Of a stretch of 64,000 nucleotides of DNA, positions 34,738-44,208 are shown one piece after another; the first letter of the stretch is position 1, and the number at the start of each line of letters is the position of its first letter. Made by a program: the position numbers and the translations under genes. This DNA comes from Hyphomicrobiales bacterium. GTDB lineage: Bacteria > Pseudomonadota > Alphaproteobacteria > Rhizobiales > Rhizobiaceae. Where the stretch lies: contig UCII01000012.1 of assembly GCA_900472485.1 (NCBI GenBank), positions 198,572 through 262,571 on the forward strand. Direction: 5' to 3'. Under the pieces are notes generated by a model that was given only the letters and a program-made list of their open reading frames with translations, was not told the DNA's origin and did no database searches.

Positions 34738-35622
34738 ATGTCGCGAGAGACCGAGAAGCCCACCCCGATGGAAACCGTGCTGGCGACGCTCGATCTCGAA
34801 ACGATCGAGATGAACCTGTTTCGCGGCAACAGTCCGCAGGTGGGCTGGCAACGCGTTTTCGGCGGTCAGGTCATCGGCCAGGCACTGATGGCGGCGCAGA
34901 GAACCGTCGACAGCGATCGTTTCGCGCATTCGCTGCACGCCTATTTCATGCTGCCGGGCGATCCCTCGGTTCCAATCCTCTATCAGGTCGATCGGCTGCG
35001 TGACGGCTCCAGCTTCAATACGCGGCGTGTGCTGGCCATCCAGCATGGCAAGGCGATCTTTGCGCTGACCGCATCCTTCCAGGTCGACGAGCCCGGCTTC
35101 GATCATCAAGGGGATATGCCTGACGTGCCGATGCCGGAGGATCTGATGGACGAAGAGCAGGTCAAGCAGCGCTATCTCGCCCATGCGCCGGAGAATGTCC
35201 GCCGCTACTGGGAGCGCAAGCGGGCGATCGAAATCAGGCCGGTGTCGATCGAAAGCTATTTCTCGCGCGCACAGCCGAGTCAGCGGCAGAATATCTGGGT
35301 TCGAGTGACGGGACCGGTGCCGGATGACCGGCTCTATCAGAACGCCGTGCTTGCCTATCTCTCCGACATGACGCTGCTCGATGTTTCCCTGAATGCGCAT
35401 GGCACATCGGTTCTGGATCCGAGCGTCCAGGTGGCGAGCCTCGACCACGCCATGTGGTTCCATCGACCCTTCAAGCTCGACGACTGGCTGCTCTACAGCC
35501 AGGAGAGCCCCAGCGCTTCCGGCGCGCGCGGATTTACCCGCGGCAGCCTGTTTACGCGATCCGGTATCCTGATTGCGTCGGTAGCGCAGGAAGGCCTGAT
35601 TCGTAAAAAGGCAAATGATTAA
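34738..35622 (+). CDS. tesB: acyl-CoA thioesterase II (TesB)
   Basis: A 294-residue double-hotdog thioesterase. Typical TesB sequences are NLFRGNSPQVGWQRVFGGQVIGQALMAAQRTV, HSLHAYFMLPGDPSVPILYQVDRLRDGSSFNTRRV and LDHAMWFHRPFKLDDWLLYSQESPSASGARGF, with the active Asp in the DHAMWFHRPF region. It hydrolyses acyl-CoA to free acid and CoA. A 36-bp palindrome begins inside its stop codon and probably ends its transcript. Confidence 0.92.
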   Translation: MSRETEKPTPMETVLATLDLETIEMNLFRGNSPQVGWQRVFGGQVIGQALMAAQRTVDSDRFAHSLHAYFMLPGDPSVPILYQVDRLRDGSSFNTRRVLAIQHGKAIFALTASFQVDEPGFDHQGDMPDVPMPEDLMDEEQVKQRYLAHAPENVRRYWERKRAIEIRPVSIESYFSRAQPSQRQNIWVRVTGPVPDDRLYQNAVLAYLSDMTLLDVSLNAHGTSVLDPSVQVASLDHAMWFHRPFKLDDWLLYSQESPSASGARGFTRGSLFTRSGILIASVAQEGLIRKKAND

Positions 35623-35656
35623 ATAAAGTGCAATTTTATAAAATTGCACTTTATTT
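35621..35656. terminator. 36-bp perfect palindrome after tesB
   Basis: Positions 35621-35656 are their own reverse complement without mismatch (left arm AAATAAAGTGCAATTTTA, then the mirror arm). It begins inside the tesB stop codon and the right arm runs into ATTTG. The stem is AT-rich rather than GC-rich, which is unusual for a terminator. The right arm also overlaps an NtrC-like site for glnK. Confidence 0.6.
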
Positions 35657-35661
35657 GTGCT
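35645..35661. promoter_or_regulatory. NtrC-like enhancer site for glnK
   Basis: TGCAC, seven bases, GTGCT at 35645-35661 matches the NtrC consensus TGCAC-N7-GTGCA except for the last base. It lies about 100 bases upstream of the sigma-54 promoter, the normal range for NtrC enhancers. Confidence 0.6.
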
Positions 35662-35745
35662 GCTCTTTTGGCGAGAAATGCCGCTTTATTGGATCTACGC
35701 AATAAATCTGTTTTATTTCAACATGTTATAAATGTGTCACGAATC

Positions 35746-35761
35746 TGGCACGCCCTTTGAA
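35746..35761 (+). promoter_or_regulatory. sigma-54 promoter of glnK-amtB
   Basis: TGGCACGCCCTTTGAA fits the RpoN consensus TGGCAC-N5-TTGC with A in place of the final C; the GG and TG doublets have the correct spacing. It lies 87-102 bases before the glnK start, consistent with nitrogen control. Confidence 0.75.
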
Positions 35762-35829
35762 TGTGTATGGCCAGTCGCTGCAGGAACACTCGTCGGCGGC
35801 AAGGAGAGTCGGCTCCGCGCCGAGGCTAA

Positions 35830-36186
<357 letters not shown>

Positions 36187-36213
36187 GACACGGCGGACCA
36201 GGGAGTTATTTGC

Positions 36214-37581
36214 ATGTCATTTTCCAAGCTTTCCTCCGCCTTGACACGGGTGGGCGTGCTTTCTGCGGCCTTGCTTGCCCCGGCGATCGCCTTTGCGCAG
36301 GAGACCGCTCCGGCTGCAGCCGCTGCGACCGCCGCCGCGCCGGTTCCGGACAAGGGCGATACCGCCTTCATGTTCATCTCCACCATTCTCGTGCTGTTCA
36401 TGCTCGTGCCGGGTCTTGCACTGTTCTATGGCGGTCTCGTCCGCGCCAAGAACATGCTCTCGGTTCTAATGCAGTGCACGATGATCGGCGCGGTCGTAAT
36501 GATCCTCTGGGTTCTCTACGGCTATTCCTTCGCCTTCGGCGGCGGTTCGAGCCCTTACTGGGGCGGCACGGCCAAGATGTTCCTCTCGGGCGTTTCGACC
36601 TCGACCACGGCTGCAACCTTCTCCAAGGGCGTCGTCATCCCTGAATTCATCTTCATGCTGTTCCAGATGACCTTCGCTGCCATCACGCCGGCGCTCATCA
36701 TCGGTGCCTTCGCAGAGCGCATCAAGTTCGGCGCAGCCGTGCTCTTCTGCGCGCTGTGGGCGACCTTCGTATACTTCCCGATCGCGCACATGGTCTGGGA
36801 TTCCAACGGCATGCTCTTCAAGATGGGCGCACTCGACTTCGCTGGCGGCACCGTCGTTCACATCAATGCCGGTATTGCAGGCATCGTCGGCGCCATTCTC
36901 GTCGGCAAGCGCGTCGGCTTCGGCAAGGACATGATGGCTCCGCACTCCATGACGCTCACCATGGTCGGCGCATCGATGCTCTGGGTCGGCTGGTTCGGCT
37001 TCAATGCCGGCTCCAACCTCGAAGCTTCCGGCGGCGCGATGCTCGCAACCGTCAACACCTTCGTCGCAACGGCAGCCGCCATCATCTCCTGGTCGCTGGT
37101 CGAAACCTTCACCCGCGGCAAGGCCTCCATGCTCGGCGGCGCTTCGGGCATGGTTGCCGGCCTCGTCGCCATCACGCCTGCAGCCGGTATCGCCGGTCCG
37201 ATGGGCGCGATCGTCATGGGTCTCATCGTCTCGCCGCTCTGCTACTTCTTCGTCTCGGTCGTGAAGAACAAGTTCGGCTACGACGATACGGCTGACGTCT
37301 TCGGCGTACACTGCATCGGTGGTATCTTCGGCGCTATCGCAACCGGCATCTTCGCCAGCGCCTCGCTCGGCGGCGTCGGCTATGCCGATGGCGTCACGAT
37401 GAGCAGCCAGGTCGTCGTCCAGCTGACCGCCGTCGTCACGACAATCCTGTGGTGCGGTATCGGCTCTGCGATCCTCTACAAGGTCGTCGACGTCATCATC
37501 GGCCTGCGCGTCGCTCCGGAAGCCGAACGCGAAGGCCTCGACCTCGCCTCGCACGGCGAAGCCGCCTACCACAATTCCTGA
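36214..37581 (+). CDS. amtB: ammonium transporter AmtB
   Basis: A 455-residue protein with a cleavable signal (LSAALLAPAIAFAQ near residues 14-28), an Ala/Pro-rich linker and about eleven transmembrane helices. Amt signatures include FALFYGGLVRAKNMLSVL (here ALFYGGLVRAKN), DFAGGTVVHINAGIAG and ADVFGVHCIGGIFGAIATGIF, with the twin pore histidines in VHINAG and GVHCIGG. It is coupled with glnK, the usual pair in which GlnK gates the channel. Two hairpins follow the stop. Confidence 0.95.
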   Translation: MSFSKLSSALTRVGVLSAALLAPAIAFAQETAPAAAAATAAAPVPDKGDTAFMFISTILVLFMLVPGLALFYGGLVRAKNMLSVLMQCTMIGAVVMILWVLYGYSFAFGGGSSPYWGGTAKMFLSGVSTSTTAATFSKGVVIPEFIFMLFQMTFAAITPALIIGAFAERIKFGAAVLFCALWATFVYFPIAHMVWDSNGMLFKMGALDFAGGTVVHINAGIAGIVGAILVGKRVGFGKDMMAPHSMTLTMVGASMLWVGWFGFNAGSNLEASGGAMLATVNTFVATAAAIISWSLVETFTRGKASMLGGASGMVAGLVAITPAAGIAGPMGAIVMGLIVSPLCYFFVSVVKNKFGYDDTADVFGVHCIGGIFGAIATGIFASASLGGVGYADGVTMSSQVVVQLTAVVTTILWCGIGSAILYKVVDVIIGLRVAPEAEREGLDLASHGEAAYHNS

Positions 37582-37590
37582 TCGGAGCTT

Positions 37591-37622
37591 GCGAAACCGG
37601 AGCAAACTCTCCGGTTTTGCTC
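37591..37622 (+). terminator. hairpin after amtB (first)
   Basis: GCGAAACCGGAG at 37591-37602 pairs with CTCCGGTTTTGC at 37609-37620 around CAAACT, a 12-pair stem with one G-T. Only a weak T run (inside the stem's end) follows. Confidence 0.6.
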
Positions 37623-37664
37623 AACATCCCGTCGCGTCCTATTTCATCGCAAATAGGCGCCCTT

Positions 37665-37696
37665 GGCCCGGACCTCGGTTCGGGCCCTTTTCGTTT
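37665..37696 (+). terminator. hairpin after amtB (second, stronger)
   Basis: GGCCCGGACC at 37665-37674 pairs with GGTTCGGGCC at 37677-37686, followed by CTTTTCGTTT. GC-rich stem plus T-rich tail is a classic intrinsic terminator, so glnK-amtB appears to end in tandem terminators before ftsK. Confidence 0.75.
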
Positions 37697-37855
37697 GTGC
37701 ACAGCCATTTTTCTTCAGACGACAGGCGATTCATGAGGTCGGCGTGCATGGTTAACATGCCATTAACCCTCCTCTGATTAGGTATGGCTAACCTGCCGGC
37801 GAGTGGGGCATAGACCGATTCGTTTGCGCTTTGGACAGGAACGGGGCTGGATATC

Positions 37856-40525
37856 ATGGGCAGAAGCAATTCGGCGGCGTTGAGCGGTCGCCCCGACCGT
37901 TTATCGCTATCGAGCGTGGTTTGGCGTCAGGTCAAGGGCCTGACAGGTTTCGCGATATTGTTCCTGCTGGCGCTTGCGGTTGCAGCGCTGGCGACCTGGA
38001 ACGTCATGGACCCCAGCTACTCCTACGCAACTGCCAATGCGCCGACCAACCTACTCGGCTTTCCCGGCGCCGCTTTTGCCGACATCATGATGCAGTCGCT
38101 CGGCCTCACCTCGGTCCTGGCGATGCTGCCCGTCGTCGCCTGGGCCTTTGCTTTGATCACCAACCGCAAGCTTCATCGAGTACCCTCGCGCCTCGGCGCC
38201 TGGTTCGGCGGCTGCATCGTCGCGGCCGGCTCCATCGCCTGCTTTCCCGCGCCGCCCACCTGGCCGATCCCCAACGGCATCGGCGGCGTCGTCGGCGATC
38301 TTCTTCTCCGTCTTCCAGCCCTCTTCATCGGCACCTATCCGAGCGGTGTGGTGGCCATCATCATCGGTTCGGTTCTCGCCGTTCCGGCCATTTGGCTCAT
38401 GCTCTTCGCCTCCGGCGTCATCGGCGAAAATCTCGTGGAAGATGAAGGTGATGAAGACGATTACGAGGAAACCCGCAGCCGCGCCCGCCGGGTCGGCGAT
38501 GAGGACGAGGATGACGACCGTGGCAGCTTCCTCGGCAATTTCATGGCCTTCGGCGCCGTCATGCACGCCTGGTACAACACGCAGGCTCGCCTGCGCCGGC
38601 TGTTCGGCATGGGTCCGCGCAAGCGCCGCGACCATGCCTTCGACGCGCCTTACGATTTCAACGACGACGAATTCGGCACGCTGAACGAGCCGGTGCGCGC
38701 CAAGGCACCCATAGCTCGGGGCGACCGTCTGGAGCCGTCCATGGATGGTCCGGCGCGCCGCGTCGTTTCCGCGCCGTCGATCAGTCTCGGTGACGATGAG
38801 GATGAGGATGAAGATGCGCTCTATGATCGCGATCCACGGCGCCCTGCCGATATTCTGCCAGACGATGAGGATGAAGATTGGCCGTTAGCCCCGGCTGCAT
38901 CGAAGGGAGCCGCCGCTGGCCATCGCGTCACTCCAGCCGCTCCGCGCCCGAAGCCTGGAGCACGGGCAGAGCGGGAGGCGCAGACTTCCTTCATTCGTCC
39001 CTATGGCTTCCAGCTTCCCGCCGTCCATCTGCTCGCCGAGCCCAAGGCGGTCGCCCGCGATGCGACGCTCTCTGCCGATGCGCTGGAGCAGAATGCCCGC
39101 ATGCTCGAAGGCGTGCTTGAGGATTTCGGTGTCAAGGGCGAGATCATCCATGTCCGCCCCGGTCCGGTCGTCACACTTTATGAGCTGGAGCCGGCACCCG
39201 GCATCAAGTCGTCCCGCGTCATCGGCCTTGCCGATGATATCGCCCGTTCGATGAGCGCGATCGCCGCCCGTGTCGCCGTCGTTCCCGGCCGCAACGCCAT
39301 CGGTATCGAGCTGCCGAACTCGACGCGCGAGACGGTCTATCTGCGCGAGCTCATCGCCAGCCGCGATTTCGAGACCTCCAAGGCGAAGCTTGCCATGTCG
39401 CTCGGCAAGACGATCGGCGGCGAGCCCGTGATTGCCGATCTCGCCAAGATGCCGCATCTGCTTGTGGCAGGTACGACCGGTTCGGGTAAATCCGTTGCCA
39501 TCAACACCATGATCCTGTCACTGCTCTACCGCATGACGCCCGAGCAATGCCGCCTGATCATGATCGATCCGAAGATGCTGGAACTCTCCGTCTATGACGG
39601 TATTCCGCACCTCTTGTCGCCCGTCGTCACCGATCCGAAGAAGGCCGTCGTTGCGCTCAAATGGACCGTCCGCGAGATGGAAGAGCGCTACAAGAAAATG
39701 TCGAAGATCGGCGTGCGCAACATCGATGGCTTCAACAGCCGCGTCGAACAGGCCGTCGCCAAGGGCGAGGCGATCAGCCGAACCGTGCAGACCGGCTTCG
39801 ATCGGCAGACCGGTGAGGCGATCTATGAGACGGAAGAATTCGATCTGAAGCCCATGCCCTACATCGTCGTCATCATCGACGAAATGGCCGATCTGATGAT
39901 GGTCGCCGGCAAGGATATCGAAGGTGCCGTGCAGCGTCTGGCGCAGATGGCGCGTGCGGCCGGCATCCATGTCATCATGGCGACGCAGCGTCCGTCGGTC
40001 GACGTCATCACCGGCACGATCAAGGCAAACTTCCCGACGCGCATCTCCTTCCAGGTGACGTCGAAGATCGACAGCCGCACCATCCTCGGTGAGCAGGGTG
40101 CCGAACAACTCCTCGGCATGGGCGATATGCTCTACATGGCCGGCGGCGGGCGCATCCAGCGCGTTCACGGCCCCTTCGTTTCCGATGGCGAGGTGGAGGA
40201 TATCGTCGCTTATCTGAAGACACAGGGCGCGCCGCAATATCTCGATGCCATCACCGCCGATGACGACGAGGATGATGACGGGCACGGTCCGGTCGGCACT
40301 TCCAATCTATCGGATTCAGAAGATCCCTATGATCAGGCGGTTGCGATCGTGCTGCGCGACGGCAAGGCTTCGACCTCCTATATCCAACGGCGTCTCGGCA
40401 TCGGCTACAATCGCGCGGCGTCGCTGATCGAGCGCATGGAGCAGGAAGGCGTGATCGGCCCGGCCAACCACGCCGGCAAGCGCGAAATCCTCGTTCCCAC
40501 CGAGGCCGATATTCTCGATCGCTGA
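37856..40525 (+). CDS. ftsK: DNA translocase FtsK
   Basis: An 889-residue protein: N-terminal membrane domain with four predicted helices (residues 25-190), a long acidic, low-complexity linker (about 195-380, many Asp/Glu runs such as [12 protein letters not shown]), the motor with Walker [15 protein letters not shown] (near 540) and Walker [14 protein letters not shown], and a C-terminal gamma winged helix ([34 protein letters not shown]). It moves chromosome dimers through the septum toward XerCD/dif. It precedes a lolA gene by 136 bases, as in many bacteria. Confidence 0.96.
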   Translation: MGRSNSAALSGRPDRLSLSSVVWRQVKGLTGFAILFLLALAVAALATWNVMDPSYSYATANAPTNLLGFPGAAFADIMMQSLGLTSVLAMLPVVAWAFALITNRKLHRVPSRLGAWFGGCIVAAGSIACFPAPPTWPIPNGIGGVVGDLLLRLPALFIGTYPSGVVAIIIGSVLAVPAIWLMLFASGVIGENLVEDEGDEDDYEETRSRARRVGDEDEDDDRGSFLGNFMAFGAVMHAWYNTQARLRRLFGMGPRKRRDHAFDAPYDFNDDEFGTLNEPVRAKAPIARGDRLEPSMDGPARRVVSAPSISLGDDEDEDEDALYDRDPRRPADILPDDEDEDWPLAPAASKGAAAGHRVTPAAPRPKPGARAEREAQTSFIRPYGFQLPAVHLLAEPKAVARDATLSADALEQNARMLEGVLEDFGVKGEIIHVRPGPVVTLYELEPAPGIKSSRVIGLADDIARSMSAIAARVAVVPGRNAIGIELPNSTRETVYLRELIASRDFETSKAKLAMSLGKTIGGEPVIADLAKMPHLLVAGTTGSGKSVAINTMILSLLYRMTPEQCRLIMIDPKMLELSVYDGIPHLLSPVVTDPKKAVVALKWTVREMEERYKKMSKIGVRNIDGFNSRVEQAVAKGEAISRTVQTGFDRQTGEAIYETEEFDLKPMPYIVVIIDEMADLMMVAGKDIEGAVQRLAQMARAAGIHVIMATQRPSVDVITGTIKANFPTRISFQVTSKIDSRTILGEQGAEQLLGMGDMLYMAGGGRIQRVHGPFVSDGEVEDIVAYLKTQGAPQYLDAITADDDEDDDGHGPVGTSNLSDSEDPYDQAVAIVLRDGKASTSYIQRRLGIGYNRAASLIERMEQEGVIGPANHAGKREILVPTEADILDR

Positions 40526-40661
40526 GGCAACCTGCCTTTCCGTGTCGCATATCTCGTCTATGTTCAGGGAAATTTGATCGCAGCCCCTTACCGGCCCTGG
40601 GCCGTTGCGCCATGAAGACGCCGATTTTGCGCGCCATGGACGAAGCATGAAGGAGAATTCG

Positions 40662-41330
40662 ATGACAAAGTTTGATGCGCAGCCGTCCAGCCGACTTTCC
40701 CTGACCCGCCGGCACCTTCTCGGCGCTGCGCTTGCGGTCGGCGCGGCAGGCGCTCTGCCGGTTTCGGCTTTCGCACAGGCTCAGGCCCAGACGCAAACAG
40801 CTGCAGCGACCCTCAATCCCGGTATCGCCCAGGCCATTGCCGATCATTTCTCGTCCATCAAGTCGATGAAGGGCGGCTTCCTGCAGATCGGACCGCGCGG
40901 CGATCAGATGAGCGGCGCATTCTTCATCCAGCGGCCCGGCAAGATGCGTTTCAACTACGATCCGCCGTCGCGCATGCGCGTGATCTGCGACGGTAATAAC
41001 GTACAGGTCATCAACGATCAGACGCAGACGAGGAACATGTATCAGCTATCGAAGACGCCGCTGAGCCTGCTGCTGGCCAACAAGATCGACCTCTCGGCCG
41101 ACATGGTGCGCAACGTCGATTCGCAGCCGGATCTGACCAAGATCACACTCGGCAATCGCACCGTCTTCGGCGATTCCACTATTACGATGATCTTTGATTC
41201 AAAGTCCTATGATCTACGCCAATGGACCGTCATCGATCCGCAGGGCAAGACGACCGACGTTATCATCAACAATGTGAAGACGAACGTCGCCTTCGACGAT
41301 AGCGTTTTCCGCATCGACTATACGCGCTAA
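40662..41330 (+). CDS. lolA: LolA-family outer-membrane lipoprotein carrier protein
   Basis: A 222-residue periplasmic protein. The N terminus has a twin-arginine-like signal (SLTRRHLLGAALAVGAAGALPVSAFA, residues 12-37), unusual for LolA and worth noting; the mature part has the LolA fold features GGFLQIGPRGDQMSGAFFIQRPGKMRFNYDPPSRMRVICDGNNVQVINDQ and TITMIFDSKSYDLRQWTVIDPQGKTTDVII. It ferries lipoproteins to the outer membrane. AAGGAG precedes ATG 40662. It follows ftsK, a conserved order. Confidence 0.88.
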   Translation: MTKFDAQPSSRLSLTRRHLLGAALAVGAAGALPVSAFAQAQAQTQTAAATLNPGIAQAIADHFSSIKSMKGGFLQIGPRGDQMSGAFFIQRPGKMRFNYDPPSRMRVICDGNNVQVINDQTQTRNMYQLSKTPLSLLLANKIDLSADMVRNVDSQPDLTKITLGNRTVFGDSTITMIFDSKSYDLRQWTVIDPQGKTTDVIINNVKTNVAFDDSVFRIDYTR

Positions 41331-41536
41331 GCGTCGCTTCCATCCTGCGCCACAGGTAAGCCGCGAATGGCGCTTTTCTTTCCGCTACAGCCGGTCTAAA
41401 GCCTTACGCTGACCGGAGAGAGAGACCGGTGATTCATCGAATCGCCGAATCGCTCCGGCTGTCTGTTTTGACGCAATTCCGGACGGAAAACCGCTGCGCA
41501 CTTTTCCTCGAATTGCTCCAAGGAAAAGGCTCGGGC

Positions 41537-42340
41537 ATGGGATTTTCGATTGCGACCTGGAACATCAATTCGGTGCGGCTGCGTATGCCGATCGTCGAGC
41601 AATTCGTCATGCAGGCCCGGCCCGATATTCTCTGCCTACAGGAAACCAAGGTTCCGAACGAGCTTTTCCCTCACGCGCCGCTCCGCGCGCTTGGCTATGA
41701 GCACATCATCATTCATGGCCAGAAGGGCTATCATGGGGTGGCCATCGCCTCGCGCTTTCCGCTGACAGAGGATCATCGCCAGGACTATTGCAATGTCGGC
41801 GACAGCAGGCATATCTCGGCCATCTTCGAGCGTGGGGGCCGGCGCATCCGCCTGCACAATTTCTATGTTCCGGCCGGCGGTGACGAGCCGGATCGCACAA
41901 TCAATCCAAAATTCGGTCACAAGCTCGATTTCATCGAGGAGATGAAGAAGCTGCATGCCAATGCCGAGCAGAACACCTCCGCGATCCTCGTTGGCGATCT
42001 CAATATCGCGCCGCTGGAGCACGACGTCTGGTCGCACAAGCAGCTCCTGAAGATCGTCAGCCATACGCCAGTGGAGACCGAAGGGCTGCTCGAGGTGATG
42101 AAGCGCGGCGCCTGGCTCGACCTGATGCGCCAGCAGGTGCCGGCAAGCGAGAAGCTCTATACGTGGTGGAGCTATCGCGCCAAGGATTGGGAGGCTGCCG
42201 ACCGCGGCCGCCGCCTCGACCACATCTGGTCCTCCTCCGATCTTGGCCCGCATCTGCAGCGCATCGAGATCCTGAAAGCGGCGCGCGGCTGGGACCGTCC
42301 GTCCGACCATGTGCCGGTCGTGGCGCATTTCAATCTATAG
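41537..42340 (+). CDS. xthA: exodeoxyribonuclease III (XthA-like)
   Basis: A 267-residue AP endonuclease/exonuclease. Motifs are FSIATWNINSVRLR at the start, LCLQETK with the metal Glu, FYVPAGGDEP, the active LVGDLNIAPLEHDVW with Asp/Asn, LDHIWSSSD and the terminal RPSDHVPVVAHFNL with His. It repairs abasic DNA. The ATG at 41537 begins the domain; the upstream frame (from 41429) is not conserved-looking. It stands alone. Confidence 0.93.
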   Translation: MGFSIATWNINSVRLRMPIVEQFVMQARPDILCLQETKVPNELFPHAPLRALGYEHIIIHGQKGYHGVAIASRFPLTEDHRQDYCNVGDSRHISAIFERGGRRIRLHNFYVPAGGDEPDRTINPKFGHKLDFIEEMKKLHANAEQNTSAILVGDLNIAPLEHDVWSHKQLLKIVSHTPVETEGLLEVMKRGAWLDLMRQQVPASEKLYTWWSYRAKDWEAADRGRRLDHIWSSSDLGPHLQRIEILKAARGWDRPSDHVPVVAHFNL

Positions 42341-42601
42341 ATTTGCTGAGACGAAAATCCCCTTACTGGTTTCAAGCGCTAGCGGATCAGGGCGCGAAGC
42401 GGCTTCTCGCCGCATCTATGTATGCGGGAAGTGCCGGGCGAACGCATGGTCGGTTGCTAGATAGTCGTCGAGGTTTTGCGATGCGGCATTCAGCGTCCGT
42501 TAACCGCACTCTTTTTTGGCGGCGTTCGCGGTATGGTAGAATATGGAGAATTCAGTATGCTTTTGCGATAAATTCGACTCCTTCCAACTGCGCGGTTGTT
42601 C

Positions 42602-42928
42602 ATGTCACCTATGCTAGCATTGATTGGCGTGCTCATTTTCATCATGTTCTACGGCATCTCACGCGGACTATTTAGGAAGGGACATCGGCTCTTTGGATGG
42701 TTGATTGCCGTTCTGGCGTTTGTTGCGCAGCTCACCGTTTCGAACAAGATGGAGTACGACGCCAAAGCTGCAGGTTTTCAATCCTCAAGTGATCTCAGTG
42801 CTGCACATGAGGCAGGGATCTACGATCCCAACGCATGGAAACTGGTTCGAGGATTCCAAGACGCCTTACGTCAATCCCGGCCGATTTCACCGCCGGTCTC
42901 TTCGAAGAAGACCGCCATCGAGCTCTAA
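42602..42928 (+). CDS. small hypothetical membrane protein
   Basis: A 108-residue unrecognised protein. Residues 1-20 (LALIGVLIFIMFYGISRGLF) and 30-48 (LFGWLIAVLAFVAQLTV) are hydrophobic helices; the rest is soluble (DPNAWKLVRGFQDALRQSRP). The ATG at 42602 is chosen over a TTG six bases upstream. Base composition is less GC-rich than its neighbours. It converges on the cNMP-binding gene, leaving 21 bases. Coding is plausible but not certain. Confidence 0.5.
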   Translation: MSPMLALIGVLIFIMFYGISRGLFRKGHRLFGWLIAVLAFVAQLTVSNKMEYDAKAAGFQSSSDLSAAHEAGIYDPNAWKLVRGFQDALRQSRPISPPVSSKKTAIEL

Positions 42929-42949
42929 ATTGAAATTCTGGCTTTGCTG

Positions 42950-43405
42950 TCAGGAAAAGCGGCCGAGCATTGCGGCTGCCTGTCTGGCAAGGGTGGCGAA
43001 GTTTTCGCGGATACGGTTCTGGATCAGCAGGCCGGCGTCTGGATATTCTTCGATCAAGCGGTGAAAGAGCGCGCGCGTGATGCGGATCACGTCGGACTCT
43101 TCGGCGGCGACAGCCGTATATTTGCGCTCTACCAACGTCACCATCGCCAGTTCCGAAAGCATGGTGCCTGCCTGGACCACCGCTTCCACCTGTTTCTGGC
43201 CGTCGGCATCGATGGTGCTGAGCTCGAAACTGCCGCGCGTGATGACATAGGCGCATTCGGCCGGCGATTTTTCCCGGAACAGCGTCTGGCCCTCATTCAC
43301 ATGGCGGCGATCCGCGCCGAAGGCGATCAGCCGCAGCGGCTCATCGCCCATGCCATGAAACAGCGGCAGTTGCGACAGCAGTCGGATATCGTCGTTCAGC
43401 GCCAT
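42950..43405 (-). CDS. cyclic-nucleotide-binding domain protein
   Basis: A 151-residue cNMP-binding/CAP-like effector domain without an HTH: LSQLPLFHGMGDEPLRLIAFGADRRHVNEGQTLFREKSPAECAYVITRGSFEL, then AGTMLSELAMVTLVERKYTAVAAEESDVIRITRALFHRLIEEYPD. The Arg of the phosphate-binding cassette is in LVERKYTA. It starts 8 bases before the CenR-like regulator's stop, i.e. it is downstream in the same operon. A linked signalling role is inference. Confidence 0.85.
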   Translation of the reverse strand: MALNDDIRLLSQLPLFHGMGDEPLRLIAFGADRRHVNEGQTLFREKSPAECAYVITRGSFELSTIDADGQKQVEAVVQAGTMLSELAMVTLVERKYTAVAAEESDVIRITRALFHRLIEEYPDAGLLIQNRIRENFATLARQAAAMLGRFS

Positions 43406-43412
43406 CGATCGC

Positions 43413-44096
43413 CTATGGAATGATCTTGTAGCCGCCGTTTTCCGTGACCAGGATTTCGGCGTTGGAGGGGTCGCGCTCGATCTTCTGGCGAAGGCGGTAG
43501 ACATGGGTTTCGAGCGTATGGGTGGTCACGCCGGAATTATAGCCCCAGACCTCTTCGAGAAGGATATCGCGAGTGACGACCTTCTGGTCGGCGCGATAGA
43601 GATAGCGGATGATGGCAGCTTCCTTTTCCGTCAGGCGAATCTTCTGCCCGTCTTCAGTGGTCAAAAGCTTCTGGCTCGGCTTGAAGAGGTAGCGTCCTAC
43701 TGTGAAGGTCGCATCCTCGCTCTGCTCGTGCTGGCGCAGCTGCGCGCGAATGCGGGCGAGCAGTACGGCGAAGCGGAAGGGCTTCGTCACATAGTCGTTC
43801 GCGCCGGCTTCGAGGCCGAGGATGGTGTCGGAATCCGTGTCATGCCCTGTCAGCATGATGATCGGCGGCTTGAAGCCGTTCTTGCGCAGCAGCTTCACGG
43901 CCTCACGGCCGTCCATATCGGGCAGGCCGACATCCATGATGAGGAGATCGACGGGCACGGTGCGCGCCGTCTGCACGCCCTTTCCGGCAGTCACTTCCTG
44001 CAGGACGTTGAATTCCTCGTAAAGCGATAATTGCTCGACCAACATCTCACGCAGGTCGTTGTCATCGTCCACCAGGAGAATGGTGCGTGCGGTCAT
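43413..44096 (-). CDS. cenR: OmpR-family response regulator, CenR-like
   Basis: A 227-residue regulator: receiver domain with acidic DDD at 10-12, phospho-acceptor Asp55 (LLIMDVGLPD), Thr and Lys in MLTGHDTDSD and VTKPF; OmpR winged helix near the C terminus (LLEEVWGYNSGVTTHTLETHVYRLRQKIERDPSNAEILVTENGGYKI). It resembles the alphaproteobacterial CenR group that controls envelope growth with CenK, but no kinase is adjacent. A cNMP-binding protein follows in the same direction. Confidence 0.8.
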   Translation of the reverse strand: MTARTILLVDDDNDLREMLVEQLSLYEEFNVLQEVTAGKGVQTARTVPVDLLIMDVGLPDMDGREAVKLLRKNGFKPPIIMLTGHDTDSDTILGLEAGANDYVTKPFRFAVLLARIRAQLRQHEQSEDATFTVGRYLFKPSQKLLTTEDGQKIRLTEKEAAIIRYLYRADQKVVTRDILLEEVWGYNSGVTTHTLETHVYRLRQKIERDPSNAEILVTENGGYKIIP

Positions 44097-44208
44097 GCCG
44101 TTCGGATCCTCGTTCTAATCCCACTTAAGTCCTACGCCAAATTGCATTTTTAGCAAGTCGCGACGCGGCTCAGGCTTGGTCGTTTGGTTGAAACTGCTAT
44201 GATTTCAA

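Noticed and set aside
35621-35656. the palindrome as a standard Rho-independent terminator only
   Set aside because: The stem is AT-rich and lacks the usual GC-rich base; the overlap with an NtrC-like site argues for a regulatory role too, so a pure terminator call was not made.
36466-37605. 379-residue frame opposite amtB
   Set aside because: It is a low-complexity antisense shadow of amtB (rich in Asp/Arg/His) in high-GC DNA, with no domain and no ribosome site.
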